This document shows, one piece after another, positions 14,738-26,484 of a stretch of DNA of 64,000 bases. The notes below the pieces were generated by a model, which was not told the origin of the DNA, searched no databases, and saw nothing but the letters and a program-made list of their open reading frames with translations. This stretch comes from Gaeumannomyces sp. JS-464 (lineage: Eukaryota; Ascomycota; Sordariomycetes; Magnaporthales; Magnaporthaceae), in the NCBI GenBank assembly GCA_002197995.1, contig NGZR01000004.1, positions 992,001 through 1,056,000 of the forward strand, written 5' to 3'. Each line of letters opens with the position of its first letter. The first letter of the stretch is position 1. The position numbers and the translations under genes are program-made.

Positions 14738-15415
14738 GGTTGTCCCTCAGGCGGTGCGAGGGAAAGACGGCGCTTCGCTGGTCCAGAGATAGATACCTAA
14801 CAAGTGGAGATTTCAAGTGGTCAACCCGCCACACAACGACAACAACACCACAACCAAAGAAATTGAAAGCCCATGCTGGCGGCGGGGAAGCCTCCTCTCG
14901 CTTAGGGGGGATCAAGAAAACGGAGCCTTTGGCCCAGTCAGAGTGCCGATCAAAGACCCACGTGCAAGAGGCGTGGGCCCAACAACACGGTTTGTATCAA
15001 GTCATGCGTCTCGTCTTTTTACTTCCCGCCCAAACCCTACCTTGAGTTAAAACGATCCCCTGCCGCTATGGATATCAGTGGCTACCGACCACAATCTTGC
15101 CCCAAGAGGCTCCATACATCAGATGCAACCCCCTCGAGGTCCTTACTGACCTTTCAAGCACCGTGGCCCTGCCAGGTGTCCATGCGTTGTGGCCTCAAGA
15201 AGTCCGGTCGCAGCATCGAACGTTGCAAGAGTCTTCCACTATCTACCCGGGATAACGGCGTGGGAAAAACAACCTCATTTTTTTCCCCTGCCCAAAAAAA
15301 CACACTGGTCGATCCGGAGTGGTGTGAAGACAGCCCGACGTGATGCCGCCCCGATGCGCTGGTGCCGTGAATAAACGAATCTGCCGGCCATGACGAGAAG
15401 CGAGAAGTTTACCCC
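14738..15415. other. Intergenic region between eIF2-beta (3') and the DAO gene (5')
   Basis: Both flanking genes are on the minus strand, so this holds the DAO promoter and the eIF2-beta 3' UTR. No ORF with protein-like composition is visible. Confidence 0.5.
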
Positions 15416-16625
15416 TTAAGCATCTTCTTTCTTGCCAATCTGTGCCGAGAAACCAGTCTTGATTGCTGTGACCGAGCGACGAGAACCACATGAGTTGCAC
15501 GTGATGAAGTACCTGTGTGGTGGTGTCAGTAGGGATGTGACAGTCTCGTATGGGAAGCAAGTCGGGAAACTCATTCCAGGTAGGTCACATACAGTCGGTT
15601 TTCTCCCTTGTTGAGCTCTGTGTCGGGCGATCGGCAGGTCTTGCAGGTGACATACTCGACTAACGGAGGGATCGGGTGGTCAGCAGTAAAGCAATAATCG
15701 CGTGGCAGGGATGCCGGCGAGGCAAGAGGCCGTGACTCACTGATGTATTTTCGCAGCACGTTCTCAAGCTGCTTCTGCTGGAATCGACCCCTTGATAACC
15801 AGGGCCTTGCCGCCCGTGGTCGAACCCGATGTTCCCAACTCGGCAAACAGGTACTGCGTCACGTGCTCCTCGGTACGCTTCATGCGCTTGCAGATGTCTG
15901 CAAGGTTGGCGAAGATGGTCTTCTTGTTTCCTTCGCGCATACATTGCGGGGGCGGGATCTTGTAGCTGCGGGTTCCGCTCGTCGCGTGGTCCGGGTTCTT
16001 CTCCTCCAGAAGCTTGTAGAAACGCTTCAGCAGCAGCTCGTAGGGAATGGTCTGGGTCGCGTCGTGCTGCCAAATGCCAGTGCCGGCGTCCATGTCGCCC
16101 TCGTCAACAGCGGGGGCCTGCTCCTCGGCGGCCTCCTCGCCCTCCTTGTCATCCAGGTTGACGGCCTTGAGCCGGGCGGCAAAGTCGTCCTCGCCATCCT
16201 TGGGGACCTTCTTCTTCTTTTTCTTCTTTAGCGTCAGGTCGAGGCCGCCGTCGTCGGCCGCGGCGTCGTCTCCACCGGCATCCTCACCGCCCTCCTCGTC
16301 CTCGGTCTTCTTGGGCTTCTTCTTCTTCTTCAGGGTAAGGTCCAGCCCGTCGTCCTCGGGGGCCGCGGGGGTGACGGCATCGTCGGCAGGAACTTGATTC
16401 GATGCATCAGTAAACGCACCAAGGGCGGCGGAGAGCGGCGGCGTACGAGGCGTGTGGGACTGCGCCGTGTCCTTGGTGTCGTCGTTTGGAGATGACATCT
16501 TGGTCACTTTGCCCTCTGCGTCAACGACCAGTTTCTCTTCTGTGAAGGCGACGGACTTGCGGGCCTTGCGCTCGGGAAGTTGGGTCTGCTTGGTGGCCAG
16601 CGAAGGTTAGCGGATTGCTCGCCAT
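15416..16625 (-). CDS. Translation initiation factor eIF2 subunit beta (two or more frame breaks)
   Basis: Subunit of the eIF2-GTP-Met-tRNAi ternary complex. The proposed ATG at 16625 (MASNPLTF) leads into [12 protein letters not shown], typical of fungal eIF2-beta N-termini, if one extra base near 16594-16600 is removed. Two lysine blocks follow ([13 protein letters not shown] and [15 protein letters not shown]), which bind eIF5 and eIF2B-epsilon, then the core [34 protein letters not shown] and [18 protein letters not shown] second extra base in the C4 run 15788-15791 interrupts [15 protein letters not shown]. Introns are 15660-15740 and 15513-15592 (donor GTATGT). The zinc ribbon is complete across exons 2-3: CKTC...CNSC. 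The last codons read GKKEDA; a one-base shift there would read GKKKMLKG and stop at 15409, so the end is uncertain. Confidence 0.9.
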
Positions 16626-17861
16626 TTTTGACTTTGCATTCACTTTTTTCTGCTTCTCGCTGCCTCTCCAACGGCTGGGTATACGTCCATAAAATGCCCG
16701 TGCGGGGCTTTTGCTGGGGGAAATAAGGCCTGCAGGGACAAGAAGGGGCAAGGGAGTAAAAGGAGCGATGTCCAGCGGCGTAACGGCAGATATGGACAGT
16801 GATGCCGGCACGCACAAAGGGCGGTTGACGAAGGTCAGGTTGCTCACTGAGCAATCATTCAAATGTGGTGGGGTGCCAGTTGTGTGTGGCAGGTGGTGCT
16901 AGGGGACAGCGGGAGGGGCTGCCCGCACGAATTTGGCGAATCTGGGTTGGCCGGGCCGCGGCAGAGGGGCTGCTGGGCTTAAAACGCCTGGCCGGGGTAT
17001 GAATTACCTCGTCGGAATCCATGTTCCAGCTTATTGTGGTGCTAGGTGCACTCAGCTGTCCAGGGGGTTTGGTGTTGCAATAAAAACGGACTCGACGCAA
17101 AGCAGAGCTCAGCGGTGGGATCTATTGCGAGTTCTTTCTCTGCGTTCTGCGTGATAGGTGGTTGCTCGTTGAAGGAATGACGCGGTGGAATCTTCTGTGC
17201 TGGTTTGGTTGGGCTGTGTGGTGCTGGTCTCCTGATCTCCGCACGTCGCGTAGCTCTGGACTGTTGGAGGCTCGGGTCGGGCTGGAGTGCGTGCTGCTGG
17301 CGAGGCTCGTCTGCTCCCCCTCTTTCTGGGCAGTCAGGCCGTCGTGTCGTCAGTGAAATGGGTTCCTTTTGGCCAAGTCGTTTCCGGGATCTTTGACTTT
17401 GGATTCGCCCCAAGCAGTTCGCCTCCAGATGACTCAGAAGACGTCGATGGAATCTCGACGGAATCCATGCCAATGCTCACCCAACCCGTCGTATCACATG
17501 ACCTAGGCCGAGCCGTGGCCTCTCACTCGCTTGCTCGGCCCGATGTGGGCCCGGACACAGTGGGCCAGTCGGGGGCTCCCCCAGAGCTGGGATCCCGCCG
17601 CCCATTGTGCTGCCGTGCCGCTCGCTGCCTTGGTCGCCGACGAGCTGAGCAGCACCGTCCGTTACCTCACCCGCGTCGGGCGCCCTGATATCTGCGCGCT
17701 TTAAGCCTCCAGACGCGGCGCTTGTTCTCCCACCTATTTCATGTGCTCCGATCTTCGAGGGCATCCAGGTCCAGCCAAACAAGCCACCCCACGTCGGCCG
17801 GAAATCGGAGCACCCTCCATCCCGTACCTCCCGTCGCGCACACCCGATCGAGTAGTCCGCC
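16626..17861. promoter_or_regulatory. Divergent promoter region eIF2-beta / Mim2-like
   Basis: About 1.2 kb between divergent starts. Short ORFs in every frame overlap each other and look random. No defined element recognised. Confidence 0.45.
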
Positions 17862-18264
17862 ATGTCGGCCTCGGATTCGTTCGTCATGCATGACGATCTG
17901 CCATCATTAGACAATGACGACCTCGATTCACTGCCGTCGATTTCCACCGGGCTACTCAGCTCTGAGGCAGACTCGGACGCTCAGAGGGAATGGGAAGCGA
18001 GCCTGGAGCAGCTGCAGCTGATGCTCACCATGGTTCTGATACCATTTGCTGGGAAATACTTTGGGCGCAAGTTTGCCTACTGGAGTGCGTAGCCACCTCA
18101 ATGCCTGACGCAAACCCCTCAAATGACAGCCCACGACTTTGCTGACTGATTTCTCATCAGGCTGGGCCAGATATATGGAATGGATGCACAACGTCGAGAT
18201 ACGGTGGACGAACAAGAAGGCCTTCCAGGCAGCTGGAGTCGCTGAGGCAGCATCGTCCTTATGA
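17862..18264 (+). CDS. Mim2-like mitochondrial outer-membrane import microprotein
   Basis: Two exons (17862-18084 and 18161-18264; GTGCGT donor, CAG acceptor) give a 108-aa protein. The N-terminus is acidic (MSASDSFVMHDDLPSLDNDD), then EWEASLEQLQLML, one hydrophobic segment (TMVLIPFAGKYFGRKFAYWSW), and a basic C-terminus ARYMEWMHNVEIRWTNKKAF. An acidic cytosolic face, one membrane span with a GKYFGR-type motif and a short basic tail resemble the fungal Mim2 subunit of the MIM complex, which inserts alpha-helical outer-membrane proteins. Splicing keeps the frame exactly across TYR-TRP-SER-TRP, which supports the model. The family call is from pattern memory and should be checked. The gene is intact. 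Confidence 0.65.
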
Positions 18265-20647
18265 ACATGTCCCCCGGTTGGGCATGTGCGAATGTCTCGG
18301 AGGGCTGCCCATTTCTGTCGGCCATGCACCCGTCGATTGCAGCCCGACCCTCCCGAGAACCCTGCCGCCATGTACTCTGGACACTCGATCAGATCCAGCA
18401 ACGAAGCCTCTGGTGAAACCTGTGGCATATCAATGTCCAGCAAGCTGTGGAAGGGCCGTATGGGCGGGCGGTCCCATTCGTGGCTGCTGGGTGCGTCTGG
18501 ACACCGCCATCTTCCTGACTGGGCCCCGCCATGGCCACCACTCGGTCCTGGAGACTATCATCACCAACGGGCCGAAGGTTACGCTCCAGGTGCATATTCC
18601 AGGATGACCGCCTTGCAGGGCTGTCGCAACAATCCGGACTACCTCCAGTGTTCAGTGGGGTTGCTCTCTTGCGCCTGAGAGCAAATTCATCCTCTCGACG
18701 AAACATTCATCTGCTTTGCCAGCCAGCCATCAAGAACAACCCTTTCCACCATACTACACTACATCACCAACACTCTCATGGCCACATATCTCATCGCAAT
18801 AATTTAGCGCCAAAGCATCCACTTATTTGCAAAGTCGCTCCGCATTACAATCATTTTGCTCTCGATAACGCATCCATCCCTGACGCGGCGGTTGATATTC
18901 AGCTGCAGCATTTCTTCATGGGAAGCAGATCTCTAAATATCCGTGGCAGGAATCAAGCGACGGGCATAGACTGTGCTAGGCGCGATAAGCTGCTCTTTGG
19001 CCACATTGAAACACAAGAATAGACACTCAAAATGTACTAAAAGTGGGAGATACTTAAATCTGTTTCCAGTTGTACGGTAGTTTTTTATGACATTTCCGCA
19101 GTCACACCACTGGGACGGGTCGGGACTGCATCCTCACACTCATGGTTCGTTGTCGGTTTCGCAGGCCGCCGTCGCCCAGCCTATATAAATACCGAGCCGA
19201 CAACACTCAGATGCCCTATTCTGCGGTATAAGATCTGGTACTAGTCTACCCGCCTCCAAATCGCGGCTTCCATCCAAGACAGATTGCACAGAGCTCAGAC
19301 GAAAAGGCTTCGAGTTCATTGGCGGGAGCCAGTCTCATCCATGACGAAAGAGTTACCACCTCTCGGCTGCACCACGCCAAAAAAGATATGTGGGATTACA
19401 GAATAGGAAGGATACAGGGGACAAATACTGAAGAGGAAAAGTATTATTTTCCGTCACGAACGAATCTCTGCGCATACACGCTAGGCTAGAAGATGGCAAG
19501 AGGCCTTTTCAAAGTGGCATCTGCTGACAATGATGCAAGACATTCATTCAGGCTTGATAGCTATACGCAGCCTGATTGGCCGCCAGAAGCTCGAGGTTTT
19601 CACGCGGTCTTGACCTTAATTGGATCACGTCAACGACGCGGGCGGCTTTTCAAGGGGTTACTGTGGCGGGCGCTACGCTGTTGCCCCGCCAAACAAAGCT
19701 GTGAGGGGGGCAAAGCGGGTCGAAAATAATCCCTGCCGTCGCCAGTGAAGCATGCTCGACATTGTGCAGCTGAGGAGCCGCGCATTCTGCATGCGTCGTC
19801 GACACTTGTGGGTTTAATGCGAGCAGCGAAAAAAAAACGGAGAGAGGGAAAATATCAAAGGACGAGGTGAATCGCAAAATTTCTTTTGGGAGCTTTGCGC
19901 AATGCTCAAGTCAGGTGTTTGTCTTGGAAAGCGAGCCTGAGCGCGCAAAAGACTAAGCCAATTCTTCCCGCTTCCATGGTGCGTCGATCGCTGCTAATAT
20001 CGAGTGCCCGGCCAACGTACGTCATCGGCCCGCATCTGCAGACCCCCTCCCGCTTTCGACTTGTTTGTGGTGCTGCTTTCGGTTGCTCCTCCACGTCTCG
20101 ATGAACCAGGCAACGCAAAAGGTGACCACACCTATAGCCGACTGCGAGCAGTCTTAACTGCCGTCCTCTTTATTTTGGCTCACGCCACCTGGTTGCAAAG
20201 CAACGAACGTGCATCAATCAGAACATTGTCTCTCTCCAGATTTCCATGCGTTTTGTCCCTGCTTGAGCCGATATCCCGTCACGGGAGAAAAAAAAAACAA
20301 AAATAAAGGATTAAAAAAGTCAGTCCATCAAGACCCATACCAGCGTCGATCCCCATCGCATCATCCTTGCCACCGTTCGGACCTCAATACCTGCTGCCTT
20401 TAACTTGGATCCAAGATCCACCAGAGAGTGAGTGTTTTTGCGTGTTTTCTAGATCCGAGGAGCGTCCATTCATCGTCATCTTCGGTCCCTGCGCTCGCCG
20501 ATGCCATCCACCGGTTGATATCACCCATCAGCACACCCACTAACACGGCCGATCGTCTGGGTCCAGCCATCTCCTCCTCCGCTCCTCAGACGGGGCGCAA
20601 CCGATCTACAACACCTCGAGCCGCCCCTGGACGGCCATCACATCACA
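18265..20647. other. 2.4 kb intergenic region upstream of the MARVEL gene
   Basis: No ORF with convincing composition on either strand. It contains a strong TATA-like element at 19182-19190 (listed separately), 1.45 kb before the next start codon, so an unannotated leader or non-coding transcript is possible. A pyrimidine-rich leader precedes the MARVEL ATG. Confidence 0.45.
19182..19190 (+). promoter_or_regulatory. TATA-like element TATATAAAT
   Basis: Good match to a TATA box on the plus strand, in otherwise GC-balanced sequence. It is too far from the MARVEL ATG (1.45 kb) unless the transcript has a long leader or an intron in its 5' UTR. Confidence 0.35.
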
Positions 20648-21172
20648 ATGGAGGACGTCGTCAGGACTGTGCTGCGGCTCCTGCAGCTCCTGTGGGTGCT
20701 GCTGCTGACGGCGCTGGTCGGCAATGTGATCGCGCTCAACGTCGGCGCGGCCTCGAGCGCGCAGGCCGCCGTCAACTTCGCCATGTTCGCCGCCGTCGTC
20801 GTGTGGCTCGCTGCGCTCTACGGCCTCGTCACCCACTACATCTCGACCCTCTTCTTCCCCGCCGCCGCCATGGTGCTCGACGGCGCCGCCACGCTCTTCA
20901 CTTTCATCGCCGGCGTCGTCCTGGCCGCTAAACTCAAGGTCACAAGCTGCGGCGGGGCTCTGGACCCGAAGGACCTCGGCACCGACTGGATCGGGTTCGG
21001 CAGCACCGACGACACCAAGCGCTGCCGCGAGATCCAGGCCTCGGCCGTCTTCCTCTGGTTCCTCTTTTTCTGCTTCTGCGCCTCGCTCTTCTTCACCTTC
21101 AAGACGTTCCGTCGCGCCGGTGGCGGCTCGGTCCTCTCCAGCGCCCCAACCATGTCGCAGCTTCGCGTATAG
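20648..21172 (+). CDS. MARVEL-domain four-TM membrane protein (Nce102-like)
   Basis: Single-exon 174-aa protein starting MEDVVRTVLRLLQLLW. Four hydrophobic spans are visible, at about residues 8-30, 40-62, 68-92 and 130-152. The loop before the last span carries CGG...KRCREIQASAVFLWFL, the Cys-containing pattern seen in fungal MARVEL proteins such as Nce102, which act in plasma-membrane domain (eisosome) organisation and non-classical export. A short Ser-rich cytosolic tail follows. The reading frame is intact and codon use is strongly C/G-ending like the other genes. Whether it is the Nce102 orthologue or another MARVEL paralogue cannot be decided by eye. Confidence 0.75.
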   Translation: MEDVVRTVLRLLQLLWVLLLTALVGNVIALNVGAASSAQAAVNFAMFAAVVVWLAALYGLVTHYISTLFFPAAAMVLDGAATLFTFIAGVVLAAKLKVTSCGGALDPKDLGTDWIGFGSTDDTKRCREIQASAVFLWFLFFCFCASLFFTFKTFRRAGGGSVLSSAPTMSQLRV

Positions 21173-22422
21173 GAGGAACGCGAGGTCTGATGCCGCGGGG
21201 CGAGAGCGGAGGGAGGGACACAGAAAAGGAAAAACAGCCTCCTCTCGCAGTTTTCTCTAAATCTCTTTATATACCTACCGATATACTCACGGTGCCGAAG
21301 CTCCACGGAGATCGGCGGGTCGACCGGCCGACGGTGGAGCACTTGTGTACCCACTCCAACCCGAGCCGGCCTCCGCATCTCCGGCGGATGTCACACGTCA
21401 CACCGGCCGGCACGGTGGAACTCTGCCTGCTCGTCTGCCCTATTCCCGTTGGGACCTGATCGGCGGGGTGAGCTGGGTTGGGTGAAGACCATTGTCACAA
21501 GCACTTTCTTCTTTTCTTTCTTCACCTAGGGGTGTTTTACTCCTGTATGTTCCTCTCGTGCGCTCCGCGCGCACGGCACGTCGCTTCACCGATGTGGCAA
21601 CGAACATTTTTGGCCGGCTGATTGCCGGACCTGAGCTGGCCTCTACGACGGTCAGTGGCTGGATCTTTGGCATACAGTGTCTCGGACGATACGCCGGCTG
21701 GATCGAACTTCTTGGATGGGCATGACATTGTTTTCATACATATGGGTTTGGGTGGGGGATTTGTGTTCTCTTGAAGCATGCGTCGATCAGCGCCGACAGG
21801 TCTGGACTCCTAAGGCATGCTATGGGACGACTTGGGTTATATGCAGCAGGAGGTTTTAATGTGATTATGATATTTTTTATGTGCCTACCTACATAGATGG
21901 CCTTTCTGGCAATGCAAGTGTTGCTGCGTGTGCGCATCAGAAGCAGACGGAGTAGGGAGTTGAGATGCGACGGCCATGATCATGATCAGCAGATCGCAAC
22001 ATTAACTCGGACCCGATGCGGAGCTGCTTCCGGCCCCTGCCCTAGTCGGCGCCCTGGTCGCCGTGTGCCCGGGGTAAAGAGGCCGGAGATTCCGCTCCGT
22101 CTGGGAACGCAAACACGCAGGTGGCCCGCGGCGTATAGTCCCTGAGTAGGTTAGCCGCAGCGCGGACGGACATTGCTGCCAGAAGTGGAAAGCGTCGTTC
22201 CGCAGAAACGAAAAACAACATGACTTCTTGAAAAGTGAATCTCTCTCCTGTTTCTCCAAAGTTTGAGGTCAAGCAGGCTCGGCTGGGCAGCAGACACCGA
22301 AGTGTGGAGCTGGGACGAGGTGGTCAAACCCCGAGCGCCTCTGCTCTGAGGCCGATGGTTATTTCCGCCGGGTTTACCCAGCGCTGGCCCGCCCACCCCC
22401 AGCCAGCAGCCGCCCGCTGAAC

Positions 22423-22464
22423 AGCAGGAGCAGGAGGAGCAGGAGGAGCAGGAGCAGGAGCAGA
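22423..22464. repeat. (GGAGCA)-type microsatellite
   Basis: Imperfect repeats of GGAGCA/GGAGGAGCA over about 42 nt in the gene desert. Confidence 0.75.
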
Positions 22465-23473
22465 GGGACCCCTGCTGATACTGCGCGTTCCACACGCAAA
22501 CAAACCTGGGACCCGCTCGAATGTACCGGTACATCTGCCACGCCCCCTCTCCACCCCTTCCCTGTGGGACCCCTGGACGCCAAGACTCTGGGGACCACGT
22601 GCAGGGCGCGGCTGCAGCTCGCGCTGGTGAACGACGCATCGACCGAGACGCGGACGCACGACAGGGGCCCTGGCGCCAAGAATAGCCCTGCCTGCCTGCC
22701 TGCCCGCCTGCCACCCCTCCCCCCTGGGCGGCAGTGCTGGCGGTGCCCTGGAAGGAAGCAAAAGCCTCGCTCATCAGGCTCGTGTCTTTCCCAATCACAC
22801 TCTCTGCTTGACATGTCGAGCGGGCGCCAGGCTGGGGAAGCTGAGTCGCCGGATGCGCGCCACCGCTCGGACTTTGCAAGGCGGCAAAGCTACCCAATGC
22901 CAAGAGAGCCATCCTACCCGACGTCGGGAAGGCAAAACAGGCAGAAGGAGAAAGAAAGAAGGGGAAAAAAAAAAAGGGGCTGTGGGGTCGGGGTAGAAAA
23001 ATACCTACCAAGAAAGGAAATGCTAAGAGAACCAATAGAAAAAACAGTTGGACTACGTTCCATGGCTCATGAGTAGAATCGAGGGGGGGGGAAAAAAAAA
23101 CAAAGAAGACGAGAAGGCGGAATGCGAATGATACAGACAAAGTTTCTGCCAATGAGACAAGCCGCGTCACCCGGATGGGCTCTAAGTCGTCCGTCCCCCT
23201 TGCCGCTGCGCCAACAGCGCTCCGTTCTCGAGTTCGCTTCGACCTTTTGGGTTCTCTCGGTGAACTTGTTGGGCGTAGGTTTGGGAGTTTTGGTTGCATG
23301 TTTTGCGGCTGAGGATCACACCCGCGTATGTGTGTGGGAAAATGGGCTGCCTGCCCGCTGCTCACGAGACCAACAAGAAACTTTCCAACTCTGGAACTCT
23401 CGAGTCCTCGGATATAGATTGATCCTGATTTCCCCGCCAGAGGCTTTTTTTGTCCTTTTATTATCTTTTAACC

Positions 23474-23501
23474 TTTTTTTTTTTTTTCTTTTTTTTTTTT
23501 T
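23474..23501. repeat. T14-C-T13 tract
   Basis: Two T runs separated by a single C, embedded in a longer pyrimidine-rich stretch. Confidence 0.8.
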
Positions 23502-26431
23502 CTCTCGTATTTCCTACCAATTGCCTCTCCTGGCCGGTCGAGGGCTCGTTCGTCTCCACCGACGGGACAGGCCATGCACGGCGGCATGCCATTCCGGCAT
23601 CACGGCAAGTCAGAGGTCTAGACCCTTCCCCATTTTCCCTCCATTTTCCACCAATGACTTTTGACAAATGGCTTGGTTTGCTTCTAGAAAAAGAAAGATC
23701 CAGACCCGGGACTGGGCCTGCAAAAGGCGAGGACCGCCCCGGCCTCCCGGCCTCCCGGCCGAGAGGACCAAAGGAAACAGCATTTTAGAGTTTTCCTTTT
23801 TCGATGCCGGCCAGCAGTCACTCTCATGAAAGCCAGATCCTGGACCCAGGTCTGGTCGCGCGTGCGCGTTACGAGGCGCGTCAGGCGTGTCAGGCGGGCA
23901 GGATGCGGTGATACCCTTTCTTTTGCGTTCGTGGCCACCGGCCTGGAGGGGCGTGTGGGATGGGGAGAAAAGCCCATGATGCGATGGGTCATCTCTTCCT
24001 CTCACACACTCTATCCACCCAAAGCGATCCCCTCGAGGCGAAAGAGGAGAAAAAAAAAAAAGAAGAAAAAAAAAGGTTTACAATCCACAACCTTGTCAAA
24101 GTCGTCCCATCATTGCCCATCCCCAGCCCCCAGCACCCGAAGCTATTCCTGGAAGAGAAGCCTTCTAGAATGGGGTTTTGTCTTGCGTTGCGGAATCGCG
24201 AATCATATCAAAACGAGCTGTCCTTATTGGCTGTGCGAGCTCGAAACTACTAGGTGGTAGATGGCACGCATGGCTGGTGCTTGCTCGACCAGCGACGAGG
24301 ATTTGACGATGGTCTCACCTCTCGCTTGTTATCTTTTGTCTCTTTTCGCTCGCTTCGTCTTTTTTTAACGCCTCCACCCCGCTCTGCGACCCGGAAGGCT
24401 GAGGTGCCGCATATGGACGGCCTGGGTTATAGCTGGCTGCCGGCCTTGACACGAAAAAGCCGCGTGGCGCGGGAAAAACGTGGACGACCCTTGGGGAATA
24501 CAGCACGCACTCCCCTTCTGCGGACAACAGGTTCCGAGGCCACATGCAACACAGCCATCACTCATCACTCGGGGCCAGACAGCGGCGGGGTGGCGCCATG
24601 CCGCTCGCCTGCTTAGACTCGGACGGCGCAGAATGTCCGGCCCGCGACGTTTTTGTTATACCACCACCTCTGAATTAGTAGTTTCGTTTGGCGTGGCTCA
24701 GCCGCTGGGCGTGTGCCGGGCCCGGTGCATTAAGCTGCAAAGTCTAGTATATCAGTCGGCTGATTCTATTGAACCGCACGCACAACGCACACACATTGGT
24801 ACGTATGTAAAAGTATCATCCACGCGCACTCACCGCCAAATCCGACGCGCCGCGCTCTGATAGGCTGGCCTTGCTGGCCTGATCCGCCGGCATTTTTCTT
24901 GGCCTCATCGCCAGGGCCGCAAGGCGGAGAATAGGTAGCCCGCCTCGACAAAGTCGGCCCAAACTCAAAACGTGCTCACAACACGCTTCTTGCCCGCCCC
25001 CGCCCCGCCCGTCGCTAGATATTTCCTATACAGTCAGTCAGGGCAGTGAGTGGGTGATGGGGCCAAATGCCAATCAATCCCGTTATTGTCTGTCCTTACG
25101 GCTAGGGAGGGGCCGGCGGCAGATATCACCGTCATGTGCCGGCCTCCTCCCTGTGGATGTGCGTCTTGGGTCCCCACGGCTCAACCCCAGGACAGCGCGC
25201 GCCTGTTGGACGATGGTGGGCGGGTTGGTCATGCTTGGCCCCAATGACTGGGGACCGGGTGGTTGCAGGCTTTCCACTGCCCGCTCAGGCAGAAACATGA
25301 AGCTTTGTGTGGACGCGGGTGTGGCTATGTTCACGTCTAATCTGTGGTGGTGTCGATTGCCTGCCGGGCCTCGCTTGCTGGGGCCCGTTGCAAACGAAAT
25401 GAACGAGCCAATGCGATCTCGAGATGAGGTACAACCTGGCAGGTACATGTGCTGGTGCCAGCTGTGGAAAACCTTAAATCCACGACCCGCAGGGAAGACC
25501 ACACGCCCCCCTGCGCACCCCCCTTTTCCTCCACATTTATTTCCTTTTGTCTTTCTTTTGTCCATCTTTTTTTTGTGCCCGCCTTTCCTGCAGAGTCATC
25601 CAGCGCCCATCCCCCGCCCCCACTAACATGCCATGTTGTTGGTTTGTATGTCGTGTCATCGCCGTCCATCCCGCTTCGGTTGGGTTGATATGCAGTCATG
25701 GTGATATGTAAACTTTCCTGCTAGCAATTTTAACATAACGTTTCGTCCTATTCTCCCTCGTTTTTTTCCCCATTTGGGGATAGCGTGTGCCGTTAAATGG
25801 GTGACTAAACGAGGGATGACAGGTACAGGATTCGGAGGGTCAGGGCAGCAGGGGAAACAGAGTTTGGGAACGGATGAACCTATCCACGCTCGCCTTTACG
25901 GCTGAAAAGGCAAAATTGGAAACACCTCAACCCGCGCAACGCACACACGGGGGTGACGTCGGTCATCCGCCACCCTCTCTCTGAATCCTCCATTCTTTTG
26001 CATCGGACTTGTCTCCGTTGTGGTCTTCTTGCAGTGCGTTTGTTCCTGCAAACAGGGCCGGCCCCCTCTCTCCCCCAGGGTTTTTGCGGTCCACCAAAAC
26101 GCCACTCGACGTTATCCCTCGCCACCCCATCGGCTTGTTTTTTGGTGGGGACCTAATGGGCACGATGATGAAATGCCAGGCGGCTCGGGAAGGACATGGG
26201 GGTGTGGTCGGGCTGTCCGTTGGCTGAGGGTGGGCGCATTACGCTCCCGCCCGTGGGCGTTTGGCCCTTTTAAAATTGCCAACTTATGCGGTGTACGGCC
26301 CGGCCGCCGGCGGAGGGCTGCTGCTGATGCTGCTGATGCCGCTGCTGCATCACGCATCACACATCACACATCACACGCCCGGCCTTGTGGTTGCCTCACA
26401 TCCACGTCCTCGCCTGGGGGCGAAATAAACG

Positions 26432-26484
26432 GAGGCGCCGGGGTGGGCTCGGACCAGGGTTCCAACCCGCTAGGCCGGCGCCTC
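26432..26484. repeat. Perfect 10-bp inverted repeat with 33-nt loop
   Basis: Arms GAGGCGCCGG (26432-26441) and CCGGCGCCTC (26475-26484) are perfectly complementary. The loop holds a second small inverted repeat, GGGTT-CC-AACCC. Too short and wrongly proportioned for a tRNA. It may be a hairpin, a dyad protein-binding site or chance in GC-rich DNA. Confidence 0.6.

Noticed and set aside
22151..23365. 404-aa minus-strand ORF in the desert
   Set aside because: Composed of Phe/Pro/Ser/Cys runs translated from T/C tracts and the GGAGCA repeat; no domain or conserved-looking segment.
26432..26484. tRNA reading of the hairpin with GGTTCCAACCC
   Set aside because: Only 53 nt between the ends and no D or anticodon arm.
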